64,000 nucleotides of DNA from Shewanella sp. 10N.286.48.A6 (GTDB taxonomy: Bacteria; Pseudomonadota; Gammaproteobacteria; Enterobacterales; Shewanellaceae), in assembly GCF_002873135.1 (NCBI RefSeq), contig NZ_MCVI01000010.1:21260-85259 (forward strand), read 5' to 3'. The position numbers were made by a program, and so were the translations under genes. How positions within the stretch are numbered: the first letter of the stretch is position 1; every line of letters begins with the position of its first letter. Shown here one piece after another: positions 47,685 through 55,717 of this stretch. The notes under the pieces were generated by a model, which did no database searches, was not told where the DNA came from, and saw only the letters and a program-made list of their open reading frames with translations.

Positions 47685-48008
47685 ATGGCAATTACAATGA
47701 CCCCAGCTGCGGCTGATAGAGTTAAATCTTTTCTAGTAAATCGTGGGAAAGGTTTAGGTTTACGCCTTGGGTTAAGAACATCTGGTTGTTCAGGTATGGC
47801 TTATGTCATCGAGTTTGTCGATGAAATTAATGACGACGATGAAGTTTATGACATCGAAGGCGTAAATATCATCATAGATGCCAAAAGCTTTATTTATCTG
47901 CAAGGTATAGAGTTAGATTTTGTTAAAGAAGGCCTAAACGAAGGTTTTCAATTTAACAACCCTAATGCCAAAGGTGAATGTGGTTGTGGTGAAAGTTTCA
48001 CTGTTTAG
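47685..48008 (+). CDS. iscA: Fe-S assembly protein IscA
   Basis: A 107-residue A-type carrier that transfers iron or [4Fe-4S] clusters. The conserved Cys residues are in [11 protein letters not shown] and GECGCGESF at the C-terminus. It lies 14 nt after iscU with a GGAG ribosome site. Confidence 0.96.
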   Translation: MAITMTPAAADRVKSFLVNRGKGLGLRLGLRTSGCSGMAYVIEFVDEINDDDEVYDIEGVNIIIDAKSFIYLQGIELDFVKEGLNEGFQFNNPNAKGECGCGESFTV

Positions 48009-48068
48009 TTAATCTATACTATGAAGCTTGTATCGCAAATCACCAATCAAAGAGCATGATATCTGCCA

Positions 48069-48593
48069 ATGAATTATTTTGAGTTATTTCAATTTTCACC
48101 TTCCTTTGATATCGATATCGCCCAACTTGCAGAACGCTACCGCGAACTGCAACGGGCGGTTCATCCCGATAAATTCGCTAATGGATCTGAGCAACAAAAA
48201 TTATTATCCGTGCAGCGTACTGCACAAGTTAATGATGGTTATCAGACTCTCAAGAATCCGCTCAGACGTGCCGAACACATATTGAGCCTTCGTGGTATTG
48301 ATATAAGCCATGAAACCACCACAGTTAAAGACACTGCATTTTTAATGCAGCAGATGGAATGGCGTGAAGCATTAGAAGATATCGAGCACAGCCAGCAACC
48401 CGACGACTTAATCAGTGACTTATTTGACTCTTTTGCTGATTTTGAAAAGTCACTCTCGCAAAGCCTTGCTATTTTACTGGTTAAAGACACCGATAATGAT
48501 AATTTATTAGCGGCAGATCAGATCAGAAAGCTAAAATTTATGGCAAAATTGCAAGATGAACTCGCTAAAATTGAAGATTCATTACTAGACTAA
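48069..48593 (+). CDS. hscB: Fe-S cochaperone HscB
   Basis: A 174-residue J-type cochaperone that brings IscU to HscA. The J domain has the HPD motif in [16 protein letters not shown]; the C-terminal helical part binds IscU. It follows iscA by 60 nt. A hairpin attenuator lies after it. Confidence 0.95.
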   Translation: MNYFELFQFSPSFDIDIAQLAERYRELQRAVHPDKFANGSEQQKLLSVQRTAQVNDGYQTLKNPLRRAEHILSLRGIDISHETTTVKDTAFLMQQMEWREALEDIEHSQQPDDLISDLFDSFADFEKSLSQSLAILLVKDTDNDNLLAADQIRKLKFMAKLQDELAKIEDSLLD

Positions 48594-48608
48594 TGGATTG
48601 GTAAACTT

Positions 48609-48640
48609 AATGCTCTGTTTTTAACAGAGCATTTTGTTTT
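48609..48640 (+). terminator. Intra-operon hairpin between hscB and hscA
   Basis: AATGCTCTGTT (48609-48619), TTT loop, AACAGAGCATT (48623-48633), followed by TTGTTTT. Eleven pairs and a T-rich tail make it look like a terminator inside the isc operon. Confidence 0.75.
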
Positions 48641-48682
48641 GACTTAATCGATGAATGTTCACTAATAAACTATTGGATTACT

Positions 48683-50545
48683 ATGGCCCTTTTTCAAATC
48701 GCTGAGCCCGGTCAAAGCGCCGCGCCCCATCAGCATCGTCTCGCTGTTGGTATCGACTTAGGTACCACAAACTCTTTAGTAGCGGCTGTTAGAAGTGGCG
48801 AAGCATCAACATTAGTTGATGATAACGGACAGCATTCTCTTCCTTCTGTGGTCCATTATAATGCCGAATCTATTGATGTTGGTGTTAATGCGCAAGCACA
48901 ATCTGCCCAAGATCCTAAAAATACCATTGTTTCAGTAAAACGTTTTATGGGTAGAAGCCTTGCTGATATTCAAGCAAAAGAGCAACAGTTACCCTACAAC
49001 TTTAGCTCAAGTGACAATGGCTTACCGATTTTTAATACTGCTTTTGGCGCTGTTAACCCCGTGCAAGTCTCGGCTGAAATTTTAAAGCCTCTTATTGCTC
49101 GCGCCGAGTTGACATTAGGTGGCAATCTTGAAGGTGTGGTGATTACCGTACCGGCTTATTTTGATGATGCCCAGCGTCAAGGCACTAAAGATGCAGCAGA
49201 GCTATTAGGTGTTAAAGTATTACGTTTACTCAATGAGCCAACGGCAGCAGCAATTGCCTATGGTTTAGATTCAAAACAAGAAGGTGTGATTGCCATTTAC
49301 GACTTAGGTGGCGGCACATTTGATATTTCAATACTGCGCCTAAATCGCGGCGTGTTTGAAGTATTAGCCACTGGTGGTGACTCTGCGTTAGGTGGTGATG
49401 ACTTTGACCATTTATTGCAAGCACATCTACAGCAAGCTTTTGGTTTAACTGATTTGTCTGCCACGCTTTCACGTCAATTATTGATTGAATCGAGAAGAGT
49501 TAAAGAGCACTTAACCACATCTGAGAGCTGCATAGCATCGATTACGTTAGATAATGCTGAGCGCGTAGAAACACAAGTGACTAAAGCTGATTTTGAAACA
49601 TTGATCAGTTCACTGGTGAAAAAAACCATTGCCAGTTGTCGCCGCACGTTACGTGATGCCGATGTCAGTACTGATGAGATTATCGAAACTGTAATGGTTG
49701 GTGGTTCAACTCGCGTGCCTTTAGTACGTGAACAAGTTGAAAATTTCTTTAAGAAAACCCCGTTAACCTCAATCGATCCTGATCGCGTGGTTGCCATTGG
49801 CGCTGCGATCCAGGCTGACATTTTGGTGGGTAACAAACCAGAATCTGACTTATTATTACTTGATGTTATTCCATTGTCTTTGGGTATCGAAACTATGGGT
49901 GGACTGATCGAAAAAGTCGTCACCCGTAACACCACCATTCCAGTGGCGCGAGCTCAAGAGTTTACCACCTTTAAAGATGGTCAAACGGCGATGGCATTTC
50001 ATGTGGTGCAGGGCGAGCGTGAAATGGTTGACGATTGTCGCTCATTAGCGCGCTTTACCTTAAATGGTATTCCAGCACTTGCAGCCGGCGCTGCGCATAT
50101 TCGCGTGACCTTCCAAGTGGATGCAGATGGTTTACTTAGCGTAACCGCTATGGAAAAATCAACCGAAGTGAAGACCACGATTCAGGTTAAACCTTCATTT
50201 GGTTTATCTGACTCTGAAATAGCGACTATGCTGAAAGATTCAATGAAGCATGCTAAAGATGACATTAGCCGTCGTATGCTAGCTGAGCAGCAAGTTGAAG
50301 CGTCTCGAGTAGTGGAAACACTAACCGCAGCATTAGCAAAAGATGCGGACTTATTAAATGAGCAAGAGCGCAGTGCTATTTATAGCGCCATTGAACAGTT
50401 ACAAGTGACCGCTCAAAGCGATGATACTGACGCGATTGAAAAAGCGATTGAAGCGTTAGATGCACAAACCCAAGAGTTTGCTAATCGTCGTATGGATAAT
50501 TCAATTCGAACAGCACTGAAAGGCCAGTCTGTCGATAATATATAG
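48683..50545 (+). CDS. hscA: Fe-S chaperone HscA
   Basis: A 620-residue Hsp70-type ATPase specialised for cluster transfer from IscU. The nucleotide-binding domain has [22 protein letters not shown] and VGGSTRVP. The substrate domain follows from about 390. The C-terminus lacks the DnaK EEVD-type tail, as expected for HscA. fdx follows 8 nt after the stop. Confidence 0.96.
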   Translation: MALFQIAEPGQSAAPHQHRLAVGIDLGTTNSLVAAVRSGEASTLVDDNGQHSLPSVVHYNAESIDVGVNAQAQSAQDPKNTIVSVKRFMGRSLADIQAKEQQLPYNFSSSDNGLPIFNTAFGAVNPVQVSAEILKPLIARAELTLGGNLEGVVITVPAYFDDAQRQGTKDAAELLGVKVLRLLNEPTAAAIAYGLDSKQEGVIAIYDLGGGTFDISILRLNRGVFEVLATGGDSALGGDDFDHLLQAHLQQAFGLTDLSATLSRQLLIESRRVKEHLTTSESCIASITLDNAERVETQVTKADFETLISSLVKKTIASCRRTLRDADVSTDEIIETVMVGGSTRVPLVREQVENFFKKTPLTSIDPDRVVAIGAAIQADILVGNKPESDLLLLDVIPLSLGIETMGGLIEKVVTRNTTIPVARAQEFTTFKDGQTAMAFHVVQGEREMVDDCRSLARFTLNGIPALAAGAAHIRVTFQVDADGLLSVTAMEKSTEVKTTIQVKPSFGLSDSEIATMLKDSMKHAKDDISRRMLAEQQVEASRVVETLTAALAKDADLLNEQERSAIYSAIEQLQVTAQSDDTDAIEKAIEALDAQTQEFANRRMDNSIRTALKGQSVDNI

Positions 50546-50553
50546 GTGAACAA

Positions 50554-50889
50554 ATGCCGCAGTTAGTATTTTTACCCCATGAAGAGCTGTGTCCTGATGG
50601 AGCAGTTCTTGAAGCAGAAATAGGCGAAACGATTTTAGACGTTGCTTTAAAAAATGGCATTCATATTGAACATGCTTGTGAAAAGTCATGTGCCTGTACC
50701 ACTTGTCATTGTATCGTCCGTGAAGGCTTTGATGAGCTAGAAGAAAGTGATGAATTGGAAGATGACATGCTAGATAAAGCTTGGGGTTTAGAGCCTGAAA
50801 GTCGTCTAGCTTGTCAGGCTAAAGTGGTTGATACTGATATGGTTATCGAGATACCAAAGTATACCGTTAATATGGTCAGTGAAGGCTAG
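50554..50889 (+). CDS. fdx: [2Fe-2S] ferredoxin Fdx (isc type)
   Basis: A 111-residue adrenodoxin-type ferredoxin that supplies electrons for cluster assembly. The cluster ligands are C-x5-C-x2-C in CEKSCACTTC and the later Cys in SRLACQAKV. It closes the operon, followed by a terminator. No iscX frame was found after it. Confidence 0.96.
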   Translation: MPQLVFLPHEELCPDGAVLEAEIGETILDVALKNGIHIEHACEKSCACTTCHCIVREGFDELEESDELEDDMLDKAWGLEPESRLACQAKVVDTDMVIEIPKYTVNMVSEG

Positions 50890-50924
50890 AATCTTCAAAT
50901 ACAGTTAACGGGTGTAATAAATTG

Positions 50925-50959
50925 AGCAACGTCTATATCTATAGAGGTTGCTTTTTTTT
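50925..50959 (+). terminator. Terminator of the isc operon
   Basis: AGCAAC-G-TCTATA, TC loop, TATAGA-G-GTTGCT, then eight T at 50952-50959. Confidence 0.93.
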
Positions 50960-51121
50960 GGAGAATTTTTAGAAACAGTTAACTTTTCTTTGCGTCATTA
51001 TTCATATCCCCCTTCGCTCGATATTCTTTATGTTCGTTATGCTAATTATCTCTAAAGCAATTTACTTCTTTACTCATTGACACGATTTTAAGTTGCAATG
51101 TTGAATTAATGTAACTATCTT

Positions 51122-51145
51122 GTTTGTGAATTTGCATTCGCAAAC
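51122..51145. promoter_or_regulatory. Inverted repeat upstream of the GFA gene
   Basis: GTTTGTGAAT (51122-51131), TTGC, ATTCGCAAAC (51136-51145); one mismatch in 10 bp arms. It lies 32 nt before the GFA start, in a position fit for an operator. Confidence 0.5.
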
Positions 51146-51176
51146 TAAGTTGGCATCATTTTATCTAGAGGACTAT

Positions 51177-51584
51177 ATGAACATCACCGGACATTGCCAT
51201 TGTGGTGAGTTAGTTTTTACTGCCAAGGTTTTACCAGAAAAAGTTGTCATCTGTCATTGCACTGATTGCCAATTACTATCGGCTAGCGCCTTTAGGACGG
51301 TAGTGATGTCAGAAGTTGACGGTATGAATTTTATCAAAGGCACGCCAAAGGAATACATCAAAGTTGCCGAAAGTGGTAATCAACGAGCCCAAGGTTTTTG
51401 TCAGCAATGTGGCTCAGCAATGTACGCCACTTCCGTTGGTGATAAGTCTAGGGTGTATGGAATTCGTTTAGGGGTTGTGGATCAAAGAAATGAATTAACG
51501 CCGGTTATGCAAATCTGGCATCGTTCAGCACAACCTTGGTTGAATACTTTAAATGACATAAGCACATTTTCAACAACACCATAA
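51177..51584 (+). CDS. GFA family (glutathione-dependent formaldehyde-activating type) protein
   Basis: A 135-residue zinc protein of the GFA/Mss4-like fold. Zinc ligands appear as GHCHCGEL, CHCTDCQ and FCQQCGSAMY. Family members include glutathione-formaldehyde adduct enzymes and many of unknown role, so the reaction is unsettled. The frame opens upstream to 51120, but ATG 51177 has AGAGGA before it and starts with the family MNITGHCHCG. RidA follows 15 nt later. Confidence 0.83.
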   Translation: MNITGHCHCGELVFTAKVLPEKVVICHCTDCQLLSASAFRTVVMSEVDGMNFIKGTPKEYIKVAESGNQRAQGFCQQCGSAMYATSVGDKSRVYGIRLGVVDQRNELTPVMQIWHRSAQPWLNTLNDISTFSTTP

Positions 51585-51599
51585 TATTAAGGGATGACA

Positions 51600-52082
51600 A
51601 TGAAATTGATCGTCAGTTTATCTATTTTAGCGAGTTTTTATGTTAATGCTGTGCAGAGTTCTGAACAGAAAGTGCTGCCAGTAAATCTTGGTAGCTATTC
51701 AGAGGTTGAAGTTAGTTTTTTAAATACCCAGCAAGGTGACATGACCTTGCCATTTTCTGAAGGGGTGAAAGTCGGCGGGACTGTCTATTTATCTGGTCAA
51801 ATAGGATTTAACCCTGAGACTAAGACCTTAGTTAAAGGTGGCATCGTTGCGGAAGCTCAATCGACATTATTAGGCATTAAAGGGTCTTTAGATCGAATGG
51901 GTTATGAAATGAAAGATGTGGTTAAGTGCACTGTGATGCTTACGGATATTGAAGATTTCTCAGCATTTAATCAGGTATATAAGCAGCATTTTAGTTCCCC
52001 ATATCCCGCAAGAAGTACTATGGCAGTCAAAGGTCTCGCTCTTGGTGCCAGCATTGAAATTGAATGTATTGCTGCAAAATAA
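51600..52082 (+). CDS. Secreted RidA/YjgF family protein
   Basis: A 160-residue protein. Residues 1-20 form a signal peptide (MKLIVSLSILASFYVNAVQS), followed by a RidA domain with 'VYLSGQIGFNPETKTLVKGGI', 'VVKCTVMLTDIEDFSAFNQVYKQHF' and the final 'PYPARSTMAVKGLALGASIEIECIA' that carries the catalytic-site Arg. Cytoplasmic RidA proteins destroy reactive imines; an exported version is less common. An ATG at 51594 is too close to the AAGGG site, so 51600 is preferred. Confidence 0.85.
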   Translation: MKLIVSLSILASFYVNAVQSSEQKVLPVNLGSYSEVEVSFLNTQQGDMTLPFSEGVKVGGTVYLSGQIGFNPETKTLVKGGIVAEAQSTLLGIKGSLDRMGYEMKDVVKCTVMLTDIEDFSAFNQVYKQHFSSPYPARSTMAVKGLALGASIEIECIAAK

Positions 52083-52100
52083 CAATAAAAACCGCCCCTA

Positions 52101-52120
52101 ATGTGAATCTAGATTTACAT
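52101..52120. promoter_or_regulatory. 20-bp near-perfect palindrome before the amidohydrolase
   Basis: ATGTGAATCTAGATTTACAT has only one mismatched pair in 20 bp. It lies 55-74 nt before the amidohydrolase start and is a candidate operator for the TetR protein encoded downstream. Confidence 0.6.
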
Positions 52121-52174
52121 AAATCTGTTTGCACGATATCATCTTGTTCAAAATAAATTTGAATAAGGTTAAGG

Positions 52175-53578
52175 ATGAATCAATCTAAATTGTTTTGCAC
52201 ATTAGGTATGCTGCTTTACAGTATTTCTTTAAGTGCTGTGGCGAGTGGTTATGTATCATATGATCAACCTAAAATTGCAATTACCAATGTCAATATCATC
52301 GATGGCACTGGCAGTAAAATTAAGGAAGCGCAAACTGTTGTTATTGAGGCTGGGAAAATTAAAACGATAATGGCTTCTGCTTCGACAACGATTGCAGAGG
52401 ACGTCACTATCATCGATGGTAAGGGAAAAACCTTAATTCCTGGCCTGATCATGATGCATGAGCATATGTTTTATCCCACCGGAAATGCCCATTACACCGA
52501 AATGCTCCACAGCTTTCCCAAACTTTACCTAGCTGGCGGTGCAACCACGGTAAGGACTGCTGGCACCACTTCACCTTACGGGGATTTAAATGTAAGAGAT
52601 GCCATTAACTCAGGTGACACTATTGGGCCTGCTATGGATGTTACTGCGCCGTATTTAAATGGTCCTGGGCTGCCAATTCTAAAACTCAAAGCGCTGCGGG
52701 ATGCAGAAAATGCTAAGGCAATGATAGATTACTGGGTTTCTGAAGGGGTAACGTCATATAAAGCCTATATTAATATTCGTACAAAAGAGCTTGAAACAGT
52801 CATAGAGCAAGCGCATTTGCGGGATCATAAAGTGACAGCACATCTTTGCTCTATTACTTACCGAGAAGCCGCTGAGATGGGAATTGATAACCTTGAACAT
52901 GGTTTCTTTGCCGCAACTGATTTTGTTAAAGACAAACAGAAAGATATGTGCCCAGAAGGGGCACATCAGTCATTAGTTGATTTAGATATTGATTCACCTG
53001 AGGTCAATGATCTCATTGCCTATTTAGTCGAAAAGAAAGTCGCTATTACTTCTACGCTAACTATTTATGAAACGTTCACAAAAGGGCGACCACAAGCCTA
53101 CCCATTAGCATTAGAAGCGCTTATTCCACAAGTTAAGGAGCAGTATCAAAATCGTTGGCTCACTATCTCTCAGCAAGAAGATGCTACTTGGCCTGTCGTG
53201 TTTAATAAAATGATGCAATTAGAAAAGAAGTTTGTTGCAGCTGGCGGCTTGTTGATGGCCGGAACGGATCCTACCGGTTATGGCGGGGTCGTCGCTGGAT
53301 TTTCAAATCAACGTATGATTGAGCTACTTTATGAAGCAGGCTTTAGTGTCGAAGAAGTGATTAAAATCGCCACCTTGAATGCAGCAAACTATCTTAATAA
53401 GCAGCAAACTATTGGCTCAGTTGAGGTCGGTAAAAATGCTGATCTAGTATTAATAAATGGCGATTTGAGTGTTGATATTAGTCGTATTCAAGACATGCCA
53501 GTAGTATTTAAAAATGGCATTGGCTATGACACTAAAAAAATCGTTGCTGATAATAAAGCGATAGTAGGGTTACATTAA
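52175..53578 (+). CDS. Secreted metal-dependent amidohydrolase
   Basis: A 467-residue enzyme with a signal peptide (residues 1-24). It has the family layout: a small beta domain (IAITNVNIIDGTGSKIKEAQTVVIEAGKI), then a barrel with the metal ligands HEH in IMMHEHMF, later His residues in 'VTAHLCSITYREAAEMGIDNLEHGF', and the catalytic Asp in MAGTDPTGYGG. The imidazolonepropionase-like C-terminus 'GFSVEEVIKIATLNAANYL...IGSVEVGKNADLVLING' is clear. The substrate is unknown; location would be periplasmic. Confidence 0.9.
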   Translation: MNQSKLFCTLGMLLYSISLSAVASGYVSYDQPKIAITNVNIIDGTGSKIKEAQTVVIEAGKIKTIMASASTTIAEDVTIIDGKGKTLIPGLIMMHEHMFYPTGNAHYTEMLHSFPKLYLAGGATTVRTAGTTSPYGDLNVRDAINSGDTIGPAMDVTAPYLNGPGLPILKLKALRDAENAKAMIDYWVSEGVTSYKAYINIRTKELETVIEQAHLRDHKVTAHLCSITYREAAEMGIDNLEHGFFAATDFVKDKQKDMCPEGAHQSLVDLDIDSPEVNDLIAYLVEKKVAITSTLTIYETFTKGRPQAYPLALEALIPQVKEQYQNRWLTISQQEDATWPVVFNKMMQLEKKFVAAGGLLMAGTDPTGYGGVVAGFSNQRMIELLYEAGFSVEEVIKIATLNAANYLNKQQTIGSVEVGKNADLVLINGDLSVDISRIQDMPVVFKNGIGYDTKKIVADNKAIVGLH

Positions 53579-53704
53579 CTTAACAGCGCAGTAAATGACC
53601 TGTTGAATTAGAGTTTAGCCAGTAGAAATTGTATGATGCTTAAGGTAACAATACACTGGGATTGTTACCTTGGTTTCCTCCCTGATTTCGAACTGGAAAA
53701 ATGC

Positions 53705-54352
53705 ATGTCAGCCATAGATTTACGCCCAAAACAAAAACGTAGCCAAGTGACTCATGATAAATTTCTGCAGTCTTTACAAGATGCATTAAAGGTTAAGTAC
53801 TTTGAACATATCAGTATTAAAGAATTAGCTGAAGGTGCAGGGGTGTCTGTAGGGACGTTTTATCGTCGATTTGAGAACAAAGAAGCCTTGTTGCCTTTGT
53901 TATACGATGACTTTGGGCGCGAATTATCTCAATGGGTTGATGAATTAGAATTGATAGAGTGTGAAACCTTAGAACAGCAAGTTTTGTTGATGTGTCAGCA
54001 AACATTTGATTTTCTTGATAGCAGACGCAGTGTTTTTAGAACTATTCATCTTAATGCGCGATTGCATCCGGACACTATTTTTTCTAATCCTACCTTAAGC
54101 AGGAATGAAACCTATAATCGACTTTCTAAGCTGTTGTTGAAGTTCACTGTGACCATAGCGCCATCAAACGTTGAGCAACAAGCAGCCGATATGGTTATTT
54201 ATATGCTGATAAATAGTTTGCTGGATAAGATCTTATATCCTACATTGACCCCAGCAATTGCATGTTCGATGTCTAGTGCTAAATTTGTGGAGCAGTTACC
54301 TAAAATGCTATTGGGCTATCTTAATCAATCTTTCCAACAGCATTCGTTGTAA
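53705..54352 (+). CDS. TetR/AcrR family regulator
   Basis: A 215-residue DNA-binding protein. The helix-turn-helix lies near residues 35-60 (ISIKELAEGAGVSVGTFYRRFENKEALLPLLYDDF). The C-terminal ligand part has no recognised subfamily. It lies 126 nt after the amidohydrolase and may control that gene and its neighbours. The frame is open back to 53633; ATG 53705 gives a typical N-terminus (MSAIDLRPKQKRSQ) but the ribosome site is weak, so the start is uncertain. Confidence 0.88.
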   Translation: MSAIDLRPKQKRSQVTHDKFLQSLQDALKVKYFEHISIKELAEGAGVSVGTFYRRFENKEALLPLLYDDFGRELSQWVDELELIECETLEQQVLLMCQQTFDFLDSRRSVFRTIHLNARLHPDTIFSNPTLSRNETYNRLSKLLLKFTVTIAPSNVEQQAADMVIYMLINSLLDKILYPTLTPAIACSMSSAKFVEQLPKMLLGYLNQSFQQHSL

Positions 54353-54426
54353 GTATGAGTTTAATCACAATTTTTGTATAACCTAGCTCACATGATTACA
54401 ATTTGGTTATGTGACGCCGATAACAC

Positions 54427-54455
54427 TATGCATTACAGGCTAAATTACGTATAAT
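54427..54455 (+). promoter_or_regulatory. Candidate ndk promoter
   Basis: A consensus TATAAT -10 box at 54450-54455 lies 45 nt before the ndk start. The -35 region around 54427 is weak. Confidence 0.45.
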
Positions 54456-54500
54456 CCGCGCGAATTTTAAAATATATTTGTTATTTAAAGGAAGCTCACA

Positions 54501-54932
54501 ATGGCGATCGAACGCACTTTTTCAATTATTAAACCAGATGCAGTTGCTAAAAACCACATCGGTGCTATCTACAACCGTTTTGAAACTGCTGGTCTTAAGA
54601 TCATCGCTTCTAAAATGGTGCACCTTACTAAAGAGCAAGCAGAAGGTTTCTACGCTGAGCATAGCGAGCGTCCTTTTTTCGGTGCTTTAGTTGCATTCAT
54701 GACTTCTGGTCCTATCATGGTTCAAACGCTTGAAGGTGAAAACGCTGTTCTAGCTCACCGTGAAATCTTAGGTGCGACTAACCCAGCTGAAGCTGCTGAA
54801 GGCACTATCCGTGCTGATTTCGCAGAAAGCATCGATGAGAACGCTGCTCACGGTTCTGATTCTGTAGCATCTGCTGAACGTGAAGTTGCTTACTTCTTCA
54901 GTGCAGAAGAGTTGTGTGCACGCACACGCTAA
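54501..54932 (+). CDS. ndk: Nucleoside diphosphate kinase
   Basis: A 143-residue enzyme that balances nucleoside triphosphate pools by ping-pong transfer of phosphate. The phosphohistidine is H117 in [13 protein letters not shown] and '[15 protein letters not shown]' are the other family motifs. AAAGGAAG lies 9 nt before the ATG. A strong terminator follows. Codon use is that of a highly expressed gene. Confidence 0.97.
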   Translation: MAIERTFSIIKPDAVAKNHIGAIYNRFETAGLKIIASKMVHLTKEQAEGFYAEHSERPFFGALVAFMTSGPIMVQTLEGENAVLAHREILGATNPAEAAEGTIRADFAESIDENAAHGSDSVASAEREVAYFFSAEELCARTR

Positions 54933-54948
54933 ATTCTACATTGATTTT

Positions 54949-54977
54949 AAAAAGGAGCCTTATGGCTCCTTTTTTTA
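54949..54977 (+). terminator. Terminator after ndk
   Basis: AAAAAGGAGCC (54949-54959), TTAT, GGCTCCTTTTTTT (54964-54976). Confidence 0.94.
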
Positions 54978-55717
54978 TTCCTAAAAAATATGTTTAACAA
55001 AAGGTTTTGATGAAAAATAGACTAGCTTACTTACTTCCCTACATAAGCTAGCTTTAGTTATGCCTCTCTTGTCATTTAAATTGCTCGGTTACATCTAATA
55101 CTCTCAGTGTTCATTTTTACACGAAAAAAACTCTACCAACTCTCATCTTTACCGCCGAGACTCAACGCAATTGATTTCCGAGAACATATACTAAAGAGAT
55201 AAAACAATATTTAGAATTCATTTAGATCATACAATTAACATTGCTTGAAATTTATTATGTATTTACTGTCATTATTTATACGTTTATTAAATATTATTTG
55301 AACTTTACAAAGTTATTTTTTGATACTTAGGTTGTCAAATTGTTAATAAAGTTAAATTCTTTGCGTTATATTGTTTATTAATTATTTAAACTTTTATCTA
55401 TATTTAACTCGATAGGTTGATTTTTGATCTAATTTAATGTTGCGCGCAACAAAAGTGCAAACTTTATATTTATATTTGGTAACAACTGTCCATCGTGTAT
55501 TTGTAAGTGGTTGTTTTTATGTGATTAACTTAACTTGTAACACGATCTCATTTTATGTTGTATCTTACGCAACCCTATTGGTTATTTATTTGTGAAATTT
55601 GTTGACTAAGGTCGCCTTATTTAACAATAATGACTTTAGTTGACTAAATTAGTTAACCTAAAAATTATAAATATAACGTTGTGGGTTTATTTGAAACATG
55701 ACGAAGGGAGTATAATA
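54978..55717. other. Long AT-rich leader region before the first TonB receptor
   Basis: About 740 nt, strongly AT-rich, with no gene that I can support on either strand. The 14-bp palindrome at 55438-55451 and an AAGGGAG ribosome site at 55704-55710 are the only clear signals. Confidence 0.55.
55438..55451. promoter_or_regulatory. 14-bp palindrome upstream of the first TonB-dependent receptor
   Basis: TGTTGCGCGCAACA is perfectly symmetric and GC-centred within an AT-rich region, 267 nt before the receptor start. The central CG and its length fit LacI-family operators, but the regulator is not in this window. Confidence 0.5.

Noticed and set aside
50890..51176. An iscX gene after fdx
   Set aside because: No frame in the interval has the size or the acidic IscX pattern; the operon ends in a terminator at 50925-50959.
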